Assembly (NCBI GenBank): GCA_023390055.1
Contig: JAEWDP010000101.1
Coordinates: forward strand, 4,031-68,030
DNA from: Pseudomonadota bacterium
GTDB taxonomy: Bacteria; Pseudomonadota; Alphaproteobacteria; Rhizobiales; Rhizobiaceae
Direction: 5' to 3'
Length of the DNA stretch: 64,000 nt
A model generated the notes under the pieces. The model was not told where the DNA came from, did not search any database, and was given only the letters and a program-made list of their open reading frames with translations. Positions 32,712-41,145 of the stretch are shown one piece after another. The stretch's first letter is position 1, and every line of letters begins with the position of its first letter. Made by a program: the position numbers and the translations under genes.

Positions 32712-33577
32712 TGGGACGCGACGCCGGCAAACTCTCTCTCATCCTGTTGATGGCACCTTTTGCCCTGTGGATCATTCTCCTGATCATCGTGCCCCAGATC
32801 GGCATCGGTTATGTCTCCTTGCGCGAAAAGGTCGGTTTCAACCAGTATGAATACGGATTTTCCAATTATGTGGCCTTCTTCAGCGAACCGATCTACCGCA
32901 ATACCCTTCTGCGTACCGCCTGGATCTCCATCCTGGTCACGGTGCTTGCGCTGATCATCGGATTTCCCGTCGCCTACTACATTGCCAAGATGGCGAGGCA
33001 GCGCAGCCGCGCGGCACTGTTCCTCATGTGTCTCATTCCGTTGTGGGTCAGCGACCTTGTGCGCGCCTACGGCTGGATCGTCTTGTTGCGCGAGACCGGC
33101 ATCGTCTCGACCACGCTGGTAAGCCTCGGCATCTTCGCGAGCCCCGTCGAAATGCTCTATAACGATGTCACGGTCATCATCGGTCTTGTCTACACGGTCA
33201 TCCTGTTCATGATCGTGCCGCTCGTGTCGACCCTGCAGGGGATGGATGATGCCATGCTTGAGGCAGGATACAATCTGGGCGGCTCGCGGCTGACGGTGTT
33301 TCGCCGCATCATCGTGCCCTATGCGATGCCCGGTATCGTCTCGGGCTGCATCATCACCTTCATGCTTGCCGCCGGCAGCTATCTGACGCCGATCCTGCTC
33401 GGCGGAAAGAATTCAAGCTGGTTCACCGAACAGATCTACAGCCAGTTCATCACCCGTTACAACTGGGAAGCCGGCGCGACATTCGGCGTGCTCCTGCTTG
33501 CCTTCACCTCCCTTGTCGTCTGGGCAGGGCTGCGGCTGACTGGCCAGAGCCTCGCCACGACCATTGCCAAGGAGTAA
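32711..33577 (+). CDS. ABC transporter permease (PotB/PotH type)
   Basis: 288 residues from the ATG at 32711. Six transmembrane helices are apparent, the first at LSLILLMAPFALWIILLIIV. The EAA coupling loop is MLEAGYNLGGSRLTVFRRIIVP near residue 180, which docks on the ATPase. The product forms the channel with the next permease. Confidence 0.92.
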   Translation: MGRDAGKLSLILLMAPFALWIILLIIVPQIGIGYVSLREKVGFNQYEYGFSNYVAFFSEPIYRNTLLRTAWISILVTVLALIIGFPVAYYIAKMARQRSRAALFLMCLIPLWVSDLVRAYGWIVLLRETGIVSTTLVSLGIFASPVEMLYNDVTVIIGLVYTVILFMIVPLVSTLQGMDDAMLEAGYNLGGSRLTVFRRIIVPYAMPGIVSGCIITFMLAAGSYLTPILLGGKNSSWFTEQIYSQFITRYNWEAGATFGVLLLAFTSLVVWAGLRLTGQSLATTIAKE

Positions 33578-33582
33578 GCCCG

Positions 33583-34434
33583 ATGCGCACCCCGGCCCAC
33601 CTCTTGTGGATCTACCGCGCCTATGTGGTGATCTTCTTTCTCTATCTTGTGGCACCGCTTGTTGCCGCCGGTGCCTTTGCGTTCAATGATTCACTTTTTC
33701 CGTCGCTACCCTGGAAGGGCTTTACGTTCGACTGGTTCTTTTCTGAAAACGAACCGAAACTCGGTCTCTTTCATGATGACCGCCTGCTCAGAGGTCTTGG
33801 CAATTCCACCTATATCGGCCTGATCGTTGCGGCTCTCTCCGTCGGCGCCGGCACCTGCAATGCCTTCCTGTTCACGCGCAAGGATTTTCCGTTCAAGTCC
33901 GTCCTCTACATCCTCATGGTAGTGCCATTGGTCATACCGGGGGTCATTCTCGGCATCTCGATCCTTGTCTTTGCATCGATGATCGCCAATTTCGCCGACA
34001 AGGAGCTAGGGTTTTTCCTGACCTGGCTCAGGCCTGGCATTCCGCTGGTCGTGCTCGGTCAGTTCTCCTTCCTGACAACCATTACATCGCTCGTGATTGC
34101 AGCCCGGCTGCAAAAATTCGACATCGCCCTGGAAGAAGCCGCCCTCAACCTCGGCGCCAGCAGACTTCGGGTCCTGATGACGGTTACATTTCCGTTTCTT
34201 CTCCCGGCCCTTTTTTCAGCCTTCGTTGTCGCTTTCCTCGTCTCTTTCGAAAACTTCAACACGACCTTGATGCTCGTCGGTTCAGATGCGCCATTGACGG
34301 TCACCATGTATGACCGAATGGTGAAGGTCGGCTCGACACCGGTCCTCAACGCCGTGTCCGTCGTCTTGATGCTTGGTTCAGGACTGCTGGCTCTCCTCAG
34401 CGTCGTCGTCCAGCGGGAGCGCCCACAGGAATAG
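33583..34434 (+). CDS. ABC transporter permease (PotC/PotI type)
   Basis: 283 residues, starting 5 bp after the previous permease. N-terminal helix VVIFFLYLVAPLVAAGAFAFN, then further helices (SVLYILMVVPLVIPGVILGISIL among them, shown here only by start and end: SVLYIL to GISIL). The EAA loop is EEAALNLGASRLRVLMTVTF near residue 185. Second half of the importer channel. Confidence 0.92.
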   Translation: MRTPAHLLWIYRAYVVIFFLYLVAPLVAAGAFAFNDSLFPSLPWKGFTFDWFFSENEPKLGLFHDDRLLRGLGNSTYIGLIVAALSVGAGTCNAFLFTRKDFPFKSVLYILMVVPLVIPGVILGISILVFASMIANFADKELGFFLTWLRPGIPLVVLGQFSFLTTITSLVIAARLQKFDIALEEAALNLGASRLRVLMTVTFPFLLPALFSAFVVAFLVSFENFNTTLMLVGSDAPLTVTMYDRMVKVGSTPVLNAVSVVLMLGSGLLALLSVVVQRERPQE

Positions 34435-34786
34435 ATACGTGATCGGCTGGCCTGGCGCCCGTCAGCCAGCCGTGGAAAATATCGCGCAAGGGTAGTCACT
34501 CTTACGTTTGATCATTGTCTTGCAACCGACACCGTCCATTTTCAGATCACGGTGCCCTTGCGCATGACTGTCCTGGGACAACGCCATAGCAGCCATGACG
34601 GCCGACGCCCGCCTGTCCCGGGCAACGGCAGTTGCAAACGATCCTTTGCCCTGGTGAACCCCTGTTGGATCGTGGTCGAAACGTGGGCGTTCAAAGGATA
34701 TGCTTGTCATGCCGGAAGAGTGAAACGGAGGCAGGCGTCTGCAATCGGGAAGGCGAAGATCCTCCAGACTGTCGAAAGGAAAACCG
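34435..34786. other. Spacer after the importer, with hairpin
   Basis: 350 bp without a credible gene. A 7-bp GC-rich stem (GGCTGGC 34445-34451 / GCCAGCC 34465-34471) lies 10 bp after the last permease and may end the operon, though no U tract follows. Confidence 0.4.
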
Positions 34787-35464
34787 ATGAACATTCGTGA
34801 CGACTTCACACAACCTGTCATCGTTCAGGCACAAAGCCTTGAATGGGTTGCAAGCCCGGTGGCCGGTGTTGACCGGCGCATGCTGTTTCGCATCGGTGGC
34901 GAAGTTGCACGCGCAACCTCGATTGTCCGCTACGCGCCAGGCAGTGCCTTTCCAAGGCACATCCATGGCGGCGGCGAGGAGATCCTCGTTCTTGATGGCA
35001 CGTTCCAGGACGAGCATGGTAATTACCCTTCCGGCTGCTATTTTAGAAATCCTCCGGGAACCTCGCATATTCCCGCATCTGCGGAAGGCTGCACCATCTT
35101 CGTGCGGCTTTGGCAGTTCCGCGAGGCCGACAAGCAGCAGATCGTGCGCCAGCTGGGAGATGGAGACAATGCCGATCCGAGAGCGGGTGCGACGCGCGCC
35201 ATGATCCTCTTTGACGATGACTATGAGAAGATCAGCATGGAAGACTGGGCCCCCAATTCAGCCATCGAACTTGCCAATGGGCGCGGCCTGGAATTTCTTG
35301 TTCTTGCTGGCGACATGGCCATTGGCAACAAGACGCTCGGTCCTCAAAGCTGGGGCCGGCTTCCCGCCGGAACCAGGCTTCGAGCAGATGTCGGGCCGCA
35401 AGGGGCACGTGTGTGGATCAGGGACGCACCCCTCCTCCACCCTGGCGTCTGCAAGATGGCCTGA
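34787..35464 (+). CDS. ChrR-like cupin protein (double cupin)
   Basis: 225 residues with two cupin halves. The first, RHIHGGGEEILVLDGTFQDE near residues 60-80 followed by NPPGTSHIP, carries the His-His-Glu-His metal set of ChrR-type cupins. The second half (LEFLVLAGDMAIGNKTL) lacks most of these residues. In ChrR the cupin domain binds zinc and senses singlet oxygen as part of an anti-sigma factor, but the anti-sigma N-terminal domain and a sigma factor gene are both absent here. It is separated from the importer by 350 bp, so its link to the pathway is uncertain. Confidence 0.8.
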   Translation: MNIRDDFTQPVIVQAQSLEWVASPVAGVDRRMLFRIGGEVARATSIVRYAPGSAFPRHIHGGGEEILVLDGTFQDEHGNYPSGCYFRNPPGTSHIPASAEGCTIFVRLWQFREADKQQIVRQLGDGDNADPRAGATRAMILFDDDYEKISMEDWAPNSAIELANGRGLEFLVLAGDMAIGNKTLGPQSWGRLPAGTRLRADVGPQGARVWIRDAPLLHPGVCKMA

Positions 35465-36082
35465 AGGGTTCCCCATCCAGGCAAAGGATTGCCGCAAGAC
35501 CCGTCTTTTTCTACTCAGAGGGAAAAAAGAATAGAGACAGTATTGGGGTGCCGAAAGTCTCCGCTACACGGCGCGTATCGGTGCGCGATCGATCTTCAGT
35601 GCCGACGTGATGCGCGGCGTTGGTTGCGGTAGCACTTCAAGATTGAGCTGCTTGACGAAGAGTTTCTGCTCGGCAACAGTTTCGTATGTCGGGTGAAGAT
35701 GAGTATCCGTCTATTCCGTCGTCGGGAACTGGACATCAAGCGTCTGGGCTGCACCCAGTTTGTTCAGTAGAGCTTGCCGGAGTTTGGGCGATGACGGATT
35801 GAAGAACGCGGCGTATCGAGTGGGTATACGCTTATGACAACGAATAGCAGCATTTTATCATTTCCACATCCAGAAACGCTCGATGGTCCCCTGACATCTC
35901 CTGCGTGAGGGTGCAGGTCGTCTTTTGACGAAGACTGTCGAGGCTGAGGCCAAAGCCTTTCTGGCGGCGAAGGCCGAGGAACGACTGTCCGGGCATCCGG
36001 TTGTTAAAGGAAATGCGGTGAACGCGTGCGGCGATCGCCATATCTTCGGGCTCGAGGCGGCGCTAGCCGGACTTTTCTTCCA
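35465..36082. other. Intergenic with possible transposase relic
   Basis: About 620 bp. On the minus strand, one frame between about 35830 and 35575 reads RYAAFFNPSSPKLRQALLNKL and, after one stop codon, PTYETVAEQKLFVKQLNLEVLP and RITSALKIDR. It looks like the decayed C-terminus of a transposase, possibly IS1634-like, but the family cannot be confirmed by eye. The part next to murI (35840-36082) reads in several frames without a clear gene. Confidence 0.3.
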
Positions 36083-36904
36083 TCATGCATATAGGCCGAA
36101 CCCTTGCATCAGGCGCCTGGTGGAGAAATCGGGATTGCGGGAGGTGAATACTGCAATGTCCGGTTCAAGCGATTGGATGTCCCCTGGATCTCGGGCCTGC
36201 GGCAAAAGTGACAGAGCACGTCTTGCAATGGCTTCAGCCGGATCGATCCAGTCTACCGGCCAGGGTGCAGTCTTGCGCATGCGGTTGACGAGAAAGGGGT
36301 AATGCGTACAGGCAAGCACGACAATGTCCGTGCGCCGGCCATCCTGGTCGATAAAGCATGGAGCAATTTCGCGTTCGACCGCTCTCTCATCGACAAACCC
36401 GTCACGCATGTAGGTTTCCGCAAGTCCCGCCAGACGCTCACTGCCGACAAGACGGACATGCACCCGTGATGCCCATTCTCCGATGAGATCACGTGTATAT
36501 TGCCGCTTCACGGTACCAGGTGTCGCAAGCACAGACACAAGGCCGGACCGGGTCCGTTCTGCCGCTGGCTTGATTGCCGGCACCGTCCCGACAAACGGCG
36601 TATCCGGAAACACGTCCCGCAGATCAGCGAGAACCAGTGTTGAAGCCGTATTGCAGGCAATGACCGCAATCACTGGATTATACTTGACAATAAGATCATG
36701 GAAGAGCCCGACGATCCGATCGCGCAAATGGTCTTCCTGCCACCCGCCATAGGGAAAGCCGGCATCGTCAGCGACATAGACGAAGCGACGATCAGGCATG
36801 AGAACACGCGCTTCGCGCAGGACGGTCAGTCCACCGATGCCGGAATCAAAAACCAGAACAGGCCTCTGGTCAATTTCCGCGCTTGCCACTTTCGGCATCG
36901 TCAC
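36083..36904 (-). CDS. murI: Glutamate racemase
   Basis: 273 residues. LVFDSGIGGLTVLRE near residue 17-31 carries the first conserved Asp-Ser, ACNTAST near 83 the first catalytic Cys, and LACTHYPFL near 195 the second. The enzyme supplies D-glutamate for peptidoglycan. It overlaps the 3' end of the TrmJ-type methyltransferase gene by 35 bp and shares its direction, so the two are co-expressed; this pairing is usual in rhizobia. Confidence 0.96.
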   Translation of the reverse strand: MTMPKVASAEIDQRPVLVFDSGIGGLTVLREARVLMPDRRFVYVADDAGFPYGGWQEDHLRDRIVGLFHDLIVKYNPVIAVIACNTASTLVLADLRDVFPDTPFVGTVPAIKPAAERTRSGLVSVLATPGTVKRQYTRDLIGEWASRVHVRLVGSERLAGLAETYMRDGFVDERAVEREIAPCFIDQDGRRTDIVVLACTHYPFLVNRMRKTAPWPVDWIDPAEAIARRALSLLPQARDPGDIQSLEPDIAVFTSRNPDFSTRRLMQGFGLYA

Positions 36905-37697
36905 CGCGCTCCTCTTCAGTCAACGGCTTTGGCCGGCGCCGCGGGAAACGGTCGAGGGAAGAGATCACGCCCCGCAACACGCTGATTTCCTGTTCGCTGA
37001 ACCCTCGCCGAGAAATGACAGCGCGGAGATTGTCGACCATTTTCGGCTTTTTCGCGGGTGGATGAAAATAACCTCGCGCGTCAAGTGCTTCTTCCAGATG
37101 CTCGAAAAGGCCATAAACCTGATTCTTGGTCGATGGTCGCTGGGCAACGGGTTCAAAAGCTGTCTGAGCCAGATCTTCCAGTTCCGTTTTCATCCACTCA
37201 TAAGACATCAGGAGAACCGCCTGGGCGATGTTGAGCGACGCAAATGCGGGATTGACGGGAAAGGTGACGATTTCGTCGGCAAGCGCCACTTCCTCATTGG
37301 TCAGCCCCCAGCGCTCCCGTCCGAACAGGATGCCTGTCTTTTCGCCGGACTTGAACTTGTCACGCAGCGTTTCAGCGGCAATAACGGGCGAGCGGACGGG
37401 CTTGAAACCATAACGTTCGCGCGCCGTTGTCGCATAGACAAAGTTCAGGTCGCCGATGGCATCTTCGAGCGTGTCGAAAACACGGGCAGCATCGATCACA
37501 TGATCCGCCTTGGAAGCGGCAGAACGCGCCTTCTCGCTCGGCCAGCCATCGCGCGGGTTGACGAGACGAAGCTCTGCCAGACCGAAATTGGCCATCGCGC
37601 GTGCCACCATTCCGATGTTTTCGCCAAGTTGCGGTTCGACGAGGACAATGGCTGGTCCTTCCGCGATAAGCGCGCGTTCGCTGTTCGTGCCTGACAT
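36870..37697 (-). CDS. tRNA/rRNA methyltransferase, TrmJ-like (SPOUT)
   Basis: 275 residues from the ATG at 37697 (MSGTNSERALIAEGPAIVLV); a longer frame to 37847 adds an unlikely leader. SpoU/TrmH signatures: VEPQLGENIGMVARAMANFG near residue 20, GILFGRERWGLTNEEV near 125, and FPVNPAFASLNIAQAVLLMSYE near 150, which form the trefoil-knot SAM site. The helical C-terminal extension (YGLFEHLEEALDARGYF) is that of TrmJ, which 2'-O-methylates position 32 of tRNAs. The 280-bp spacer upstream, shared with the divergent kinase gene, shows no clear element. Confidence 0.85.
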   Translation of the reverse strand: MSGTNSERALIAEGPAIVLVEPQLGENIGMVARAMANFGLAELRLVNPRDGWPSEKARSAASKADHVIDAARVFDTLEDAIGDLNFVYATTARERYGFKPVRSPVIAAETLRDKFKSGEKTGILFGRERWGLTNEEVALADEIVTFPVNPAFASLNIAQAVLLMSYEWMKTELEDLAQTAFEPVAQRPSTKNQVYGLFEHLEEALDARGYFHPPAKKPKMVDNLRAVISRRGFSEQEISVLRGVISSLDRFPRRRPKPLTEEERGDDAESGKRGN

Positions 37698-37976
37698 TGA
37701 CTGTTCCGTTGCGTTCAAGGCCGCAATAAACCGCATCAGATCAATCGGCAAGTAGGCGCGCGTCCGACCGGCAGTCGAACCAATCAAACGGCATCGGCCG
37801 ACATGGCACATTCCAGTGTCTCGCCTCCGATGCGGATCACCGGGCAATATTGATCTTTTTCATCCGTTTCCTAAATAGCGGTGAGGACACAAAGGGTAGA
37901 CCTCTTATTTGCCATTAGTCACATGTAGGATGAGGCATGCATTGTCTGGATCCAGCAGGCACGTGGGTAATCAACA

Positions 37977-39431
37977 ATGTCTTCTAATGTGAAAACAACC
38001 GATCAGATACAATCCTTGATCCTCTCTGAAACAGACCAGCCAGATAGAACTGCCGTCAAAGCAGATATTCCAGCCTTGCCGGACATTCTCCGGTTCTTGC
38101 CGGAAGCGGTCTACCTGACGGATGCGAGCGGGCGGATTTCCTACTTCAATGATGCCGCAGCAAAACTGTGGGGCCAATCTCCACAGCTTGGCCGAACCAG
38201 GTTTTGTGGAGCATGGAAACTGTTCACGGTCGATGGCCGACCGCTGCCCCAGACGCAATGCCCGTTGGCAATCGCGCTGAAGGAGCGTCGTCTCAACCGG
38301 GGACGGGAGGTTATTGTCGAAAGACCGGATGGAAGCCGGGCCACTATATTGACGTTTCCAACGCCATTGTTCGATGACGACGGAAATTTGACTGGGGCGG
38401 TCAACATCCTGATTGATGTCACGCATCGTTCCGCCCTGTTTGAAGAGGCGCAACGTTTTACCGCAATCGTCGATTCATCGGATGACGCAATCCTGACAAA
38501 GGATCTGAATGGCACAATCATGAGCTGGAACCAGGGGGCGGAGCGGCTCTTCGGGTACCGCGCCGATGAAATCATCGGAAAGCCGGTCACCACTCTCATG
38601 CCGTCAGATCGGCATGACGAGGAGCCGAACATCCTTTTGCGAATTCGGACCGGCGAGAAGATTGATCATTATGAGACGGTCCGTCGTCACAAGGACGGTT
38701 CACTGATCGAGATTTCACTCACCGTGTCCCCGATCCACAATCGTGAGGGGAAAATCATCGGGGCATCAAAGATTGCCCGCGACATTACCGAGCGGCGGCG
38801 TGCGGAAGAACAGCAGCAACTGCTCATCAGGGAGATGAACCATCGGATCAAGAACCTGTTCACGCTTGCTGCAAGCGTCGTCTCGCTCAGCGCACGATCA
38901 GCCGGATCCGTCAAGGAACTCACATCGGCGGTCCTGGCGCGCCTGAATGCTCTGGCGGTTGCAACCGACCTGACTATCCCGGACAGATCAACCCCTCAAG
39001 GAGCACAGAATGCTTCGTCACTGCACGAACTGATCAGACTGGTGACCGCCCCATATGGGGCTAGCGAGATGGAAAATGATGCCCCCAGGATCAGTATTTC
39101 CGGGCCTGACATTTCACTTGTCGGCTCCTCCGTGACCAGTTTCGCCCTGCTGCTGCACGAATTTGCGACCAATGCCACCAAATACGGAGCACTTTCATCG
39201 CCACAGGGCACCGTCGAAATCCAGTGCGACACGACGCGTGATCTCTTTACGCTTTCATGGATTGAAAGAGGTGGTCCTGTCGTCGAACATAGCGGCGAAC
39301 ACGAAGGATTCGGATCCGTGCTTGGCCGGGCAACAGTGAGCGGGCAGCTCGGCGGTGAAATCCATCGACAATGGAGACCTGAGGGCCTGGTCATCAATCT
39401 CAATGTAGACCTGCGCCGAGTGCAGGGATAA
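37977..39431 (+). CDS. PAS-PAS HWE-family sensor histidine kinase
   Basis: 484 residues, no membrane segment, so cytoplasmic. Two PAS domains lie at about 35-150 (FLPEAVYLTDASGRISYFND) and 160-285 (DSSDDAILTKDLNGTIMSWNQ, then GAERLFGY). The kinase part has LIREMNHRIKNLFT with the phospho-acceptor His near residue 290, LLLHEFATNATKYGAL and LSWIERGG, the residues that define the HWE family. Such kinases are abundant in rhizobia, and several feed the PhyR general stress response or respond to light. No response regulator is adjacent. Signal unknown. Confidence 0.9.
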   Translation: MSSNVKTTDQIQSLILSETDQPDRTAVKADIPALPDILRFLPEAVYLTDASGRISYFNDAAAKLWGQSPQLGRTRFCGAWKLFTVDGRPLPQTQCPLAIALKERRLNRGREVIVERPDGSRATILTFPTPLFDDDGNLTGAVNILIDVTHRSALFEEAQRFTAIVDSSDDAILTKDLNGTIMSWNQGAERLFGYRADEIIGKPVTTLMPSDRHDEEPNILLRIRTGEKIDHYETVRRHKDGSLIEISLTVSPIHNREGKIIGASKIARDITERRRAEEQQQLLIREMNHRIKNLFTLAASVVSLSARSAGSVKELTSAVLARLNALAVATDLTIPDRSTPQGAQNASSLHELIRLVTAPYGASEMENDAPRISISGPDISLVGSSVTSFALLLHEFATNATKYGALSSPQGTVEIQCDTTRDLFTLSWIERGGPVVEHSGEHEGFGSVLGRATVSGQLGGEIHRQWRPEGLVINLNVDLRRVQG

Positions 39432-39483
39432 CCGGGCGCATCGGCCCGATCATCCTCTTGCGCTCAATATGTGACGCAATCAC

Positions 39484-39660
39484 TCAAGACGCGCCGGACC
39501 AGGCGAGAAGGACAGCAAGGAAGACAAATCCCACGAGACCTGCAACAAAGATTATCCGGCGCAAGCGCGTGCGCAGGATGATCTCGCCGCCGCGCGCCTG
39601 GTCAGCCAAAATTTGCTTCTGGTTCTCGCCCTTGTTGCTGGTCGAGATTTTCTTCATCAT
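39484..39660 (-). CDS. Small single-helix membrane protein
   Basis: 58 residues from the ATG at 39660, which follows GAGGAAAGC. The N-terminal half is hydrophilic (KISTSNKGENQKQILADQAR) and the C-terminal half is a hydrophobic helix (IIFVAGLVGFVFLAVLLAW). Likely in the inner membrane with the N-terminus in the cytoplasm. The family is unknown to me, but such proteins are common next to stress genes in rhizobia. Confidence 0.6.
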   Translation of the reverse strand: MMKKISTSNKGENQKQILADQARGGEIILRTRLRRIIFVAGLVGFVFLAVLLAWSGAS

Positions 39661-39691
39661 GCTTTCCTCGGCCCGCTGCAATACCAAGCAG

Positions 39692-39868
39692 TCACCTGGG
39701 TGTGACATATTTTTTCGGCTGGTCGTTTTCATCCGGATTGGGATCCGGCACCTCGTCCGGCAGCCGTTTCGGGTCAGGTTCCTTTACCGGAGTAACGGGA
39801 ACTGTCGGCGGAGGGACACCGGGAACTGGTCCCGGGTCCGGGTTCGGTTCTACCGGTGAGATGGGCAT
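39692..39868 (-). CDS. Small proline-rich protein
   Basis: 58 residues from the ATG at 39868 (AAGGCA upstream), composed mostly of Pro, Asp, Glu and Val: MPISPVEPNPDPGPVPGVPP and then repeated PDP/PNP units (PKRLPDEVPDPNPDEN). Acidic, probably disordered. Proteins of this composition recur in rhizobial genomes; function unknown. It lies 31 bp upstream of the small membrane protein on the same strand and may form an operon with it. Confidence 0.6.
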   Translation of the reverse strand: MPISPVEPNPDPGPVPGVPPPTVPVTPVKEPDPKRLPDEVPDPNPDENDQPKKYVTPR

Positions 39869-39970
39869 TGCCTTGCCTTTCATTCAATGTGAAATCAGCC
39901 CGCCAAACATGCCGACCAGCCAGGAAATCGCAGTCTGAAAGGCTTGTTGCGGCGCTGATAACATGGTCGG

Positions 39971-40399
39971 TCAGTGCGCGTGCGGGCCGCCCGGCTCGGA
40001 GATCTTTTTCAGTCCTGCGCCAGCTGCCTGCTTTTCAGCCAGGGCCGCATCTCCGATCGAGACCACTCCCATGAGCTCCTTGCTGCGATTGACGACGGGA
40101 AGCCGACGGACCTTGATCTTGCCCATGTTGCGGGTGATTTCCGAAATGTCTTCATCTTCGAAACAGTATTTGACATCACGCGTCATCACTTCGCGAACCT
40201 TCGCATCACTGCTCATTTTGTCGGCGACAGCCCGAACCACGATGTCTCGGTCGGTAATGGTTCCAATCAGTTGATCGCCTTCGCCGACAGGCATGAAGCC
40301 AATTTCCTTAGCCGCCATGATCTGCGCGATCTCGGAAATCGTCTGCTGTGGGTTGGCAATCTCGACATCGCGAGACATGATATCGGAGATCTTCATCAT
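39971..40399 (-). CDS. Two-CBS-domain protein
   Basis: 142 residues from the ATG at 40399, with AAGGAG 4 nt upstream. First CBS: ISDIMSRDVEIANPQQTISE, then GFMPVGEGDQLIGTITDRDI; second: VREVMTRDVKYCFEDEDISE, then RRLPVVNRSKELMGVVSIGD. CBS pairs bind adenine nucleotides and regulate partners or act as energy sensors. The product has no other domain. A 24-residue reading frame overlaps its start (ATGA). Confidence 0.88.
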   Translation of the reverse strand: MMKISDIMSRDVEIANPQQTISEIAQIMAAKEIGFMPVGEGDQLIGTITDRDIVVRAVADKMSSDAKVREVMTRDVKYCFEDEDISEITRNMGKIKVRRLPVVNRSKELMGVVSIGDAALAEKQAAGAGLKKISEPGGPHAH

Positions 40400-40470
40400 T
40401 CTTCTCCTTGCATTGTGACGCTTGCGTTGCGGCAAAGCGCCTTCTGGTAGAGGTAGCAATTTTCAAACAT
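40396..40470 (-). CDS. Possible 24-aa small protein coupled to the CBS gene
   Basis: A strong ribosome site (GAGGAGGTGGGAG) precedes an ATG at 40470 that opens a 24-codon frame, MFENCYLYQKALCRNASVTM and QGEE, whose stop overlaps the start of the CBS gene as ATGA. Good initiation signal plus translational coupling argue that it is translated. Function unknown. A GGAAC-N17-GTT sequence overlapping this start would, if it is the promoter, put the transcript start inside this frame, which argues the other way. Confidence 0.45.
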   Translation of the reverse strand: MFENCYLYQKALCRNASVTMQGEE

Positions 40471-40505
40471 CTCCCACCTCCTCATGTTCCAGAACAAAGG
40501 CTTTC

Positions 40506-40970
40506 CTATTCAACGACGAATGTGCCGATAAGCGTATCTTCCTCCAGGACATGCTTACGGGCGATATCCCACATTGTTTTCACACCCGCCTTGCCAGCGA
40601 TGGCAATACTGGCGACATCAAGTGCCGCAACACGGAAGTGGTAATGATGGATACCGTGGCCCTTTGGAGGCTGTGGCCCGTCATAGCGGGCATTGCCAAA
40701 ATCATTCTGGCTGAACCGCGTTGCGGCCCCTCGAACGGTGTCGGCACCTGACTTCAGTTCGCTACAACTTGCCGGGATATTGAACACACCGCAATGTTGG
40801 AAGGTCCCGTTGGGCGCATCGGGATCTTCGACAATCAGTACAAAACTCCTGGTATTGTCGGGCGCCCCGCTCCATTTCAGCGGTGGCATCACGTTTTCTC
40901 CCAAGCGGGTGTATTTTTCGGGAATGGGGTCGCCATCAGCAAATGCTGGGCTAATGATCGTGAGCGCCAT
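40506..40970 (-). CDS. YbhB/YbcL-type PEBP (Raf kinase inhibitor-like) protein
   Basis: 154 residues from the ATG at 40970, with AAGGAGGAATA directly upstream. The PEBP motifs are FVLIVEDPDAPNGTFQHCGVFNIP near residue 40-65 (first and last 8 residues quoted: FVLIVEDP, GVFNIP) and GPQPPKGHGIHHYHFRVAAL near 105-125. Bacterial members bind small anions or phospholipid-like ligands; their role is not settled. An 8-bp hairpin in the leader (TTGAGGCG 41013-41020 / CGCCTCAA 41026-41033) could affect expression. Confidence 0.88.
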   Translation of the reverse strand: MALTIISPAFADGDPIPEKYTRLGENVMPPLKWSGAPDNTRSFVLIVEDPDAPNGTFQHCGVFNIPASCSELKSGADTVRGAATRFSQNDFGNARYDGPQPPKGHGIHHYHFRVAALDVASIAIAGKAGVKTMWDIARKHVLEEDTLIGTFVVE

Positions 40971-41145
40971 TATTCCTCCTTGTCCAGTCTGTGTTCTTCT
41001 TGTGAAGGGCAATTGAGGCGTAGCCCGCCTCAAACAACTCCCATACGCTATCAAGGCCACACTCCCATCTTGGTTCCATGAACCGTGCCAGTTTCTGAAA
41101 TCAGGATTGAAAGGGCCCTGCCCTTAGCCAGATGCCGCAGCCAAT

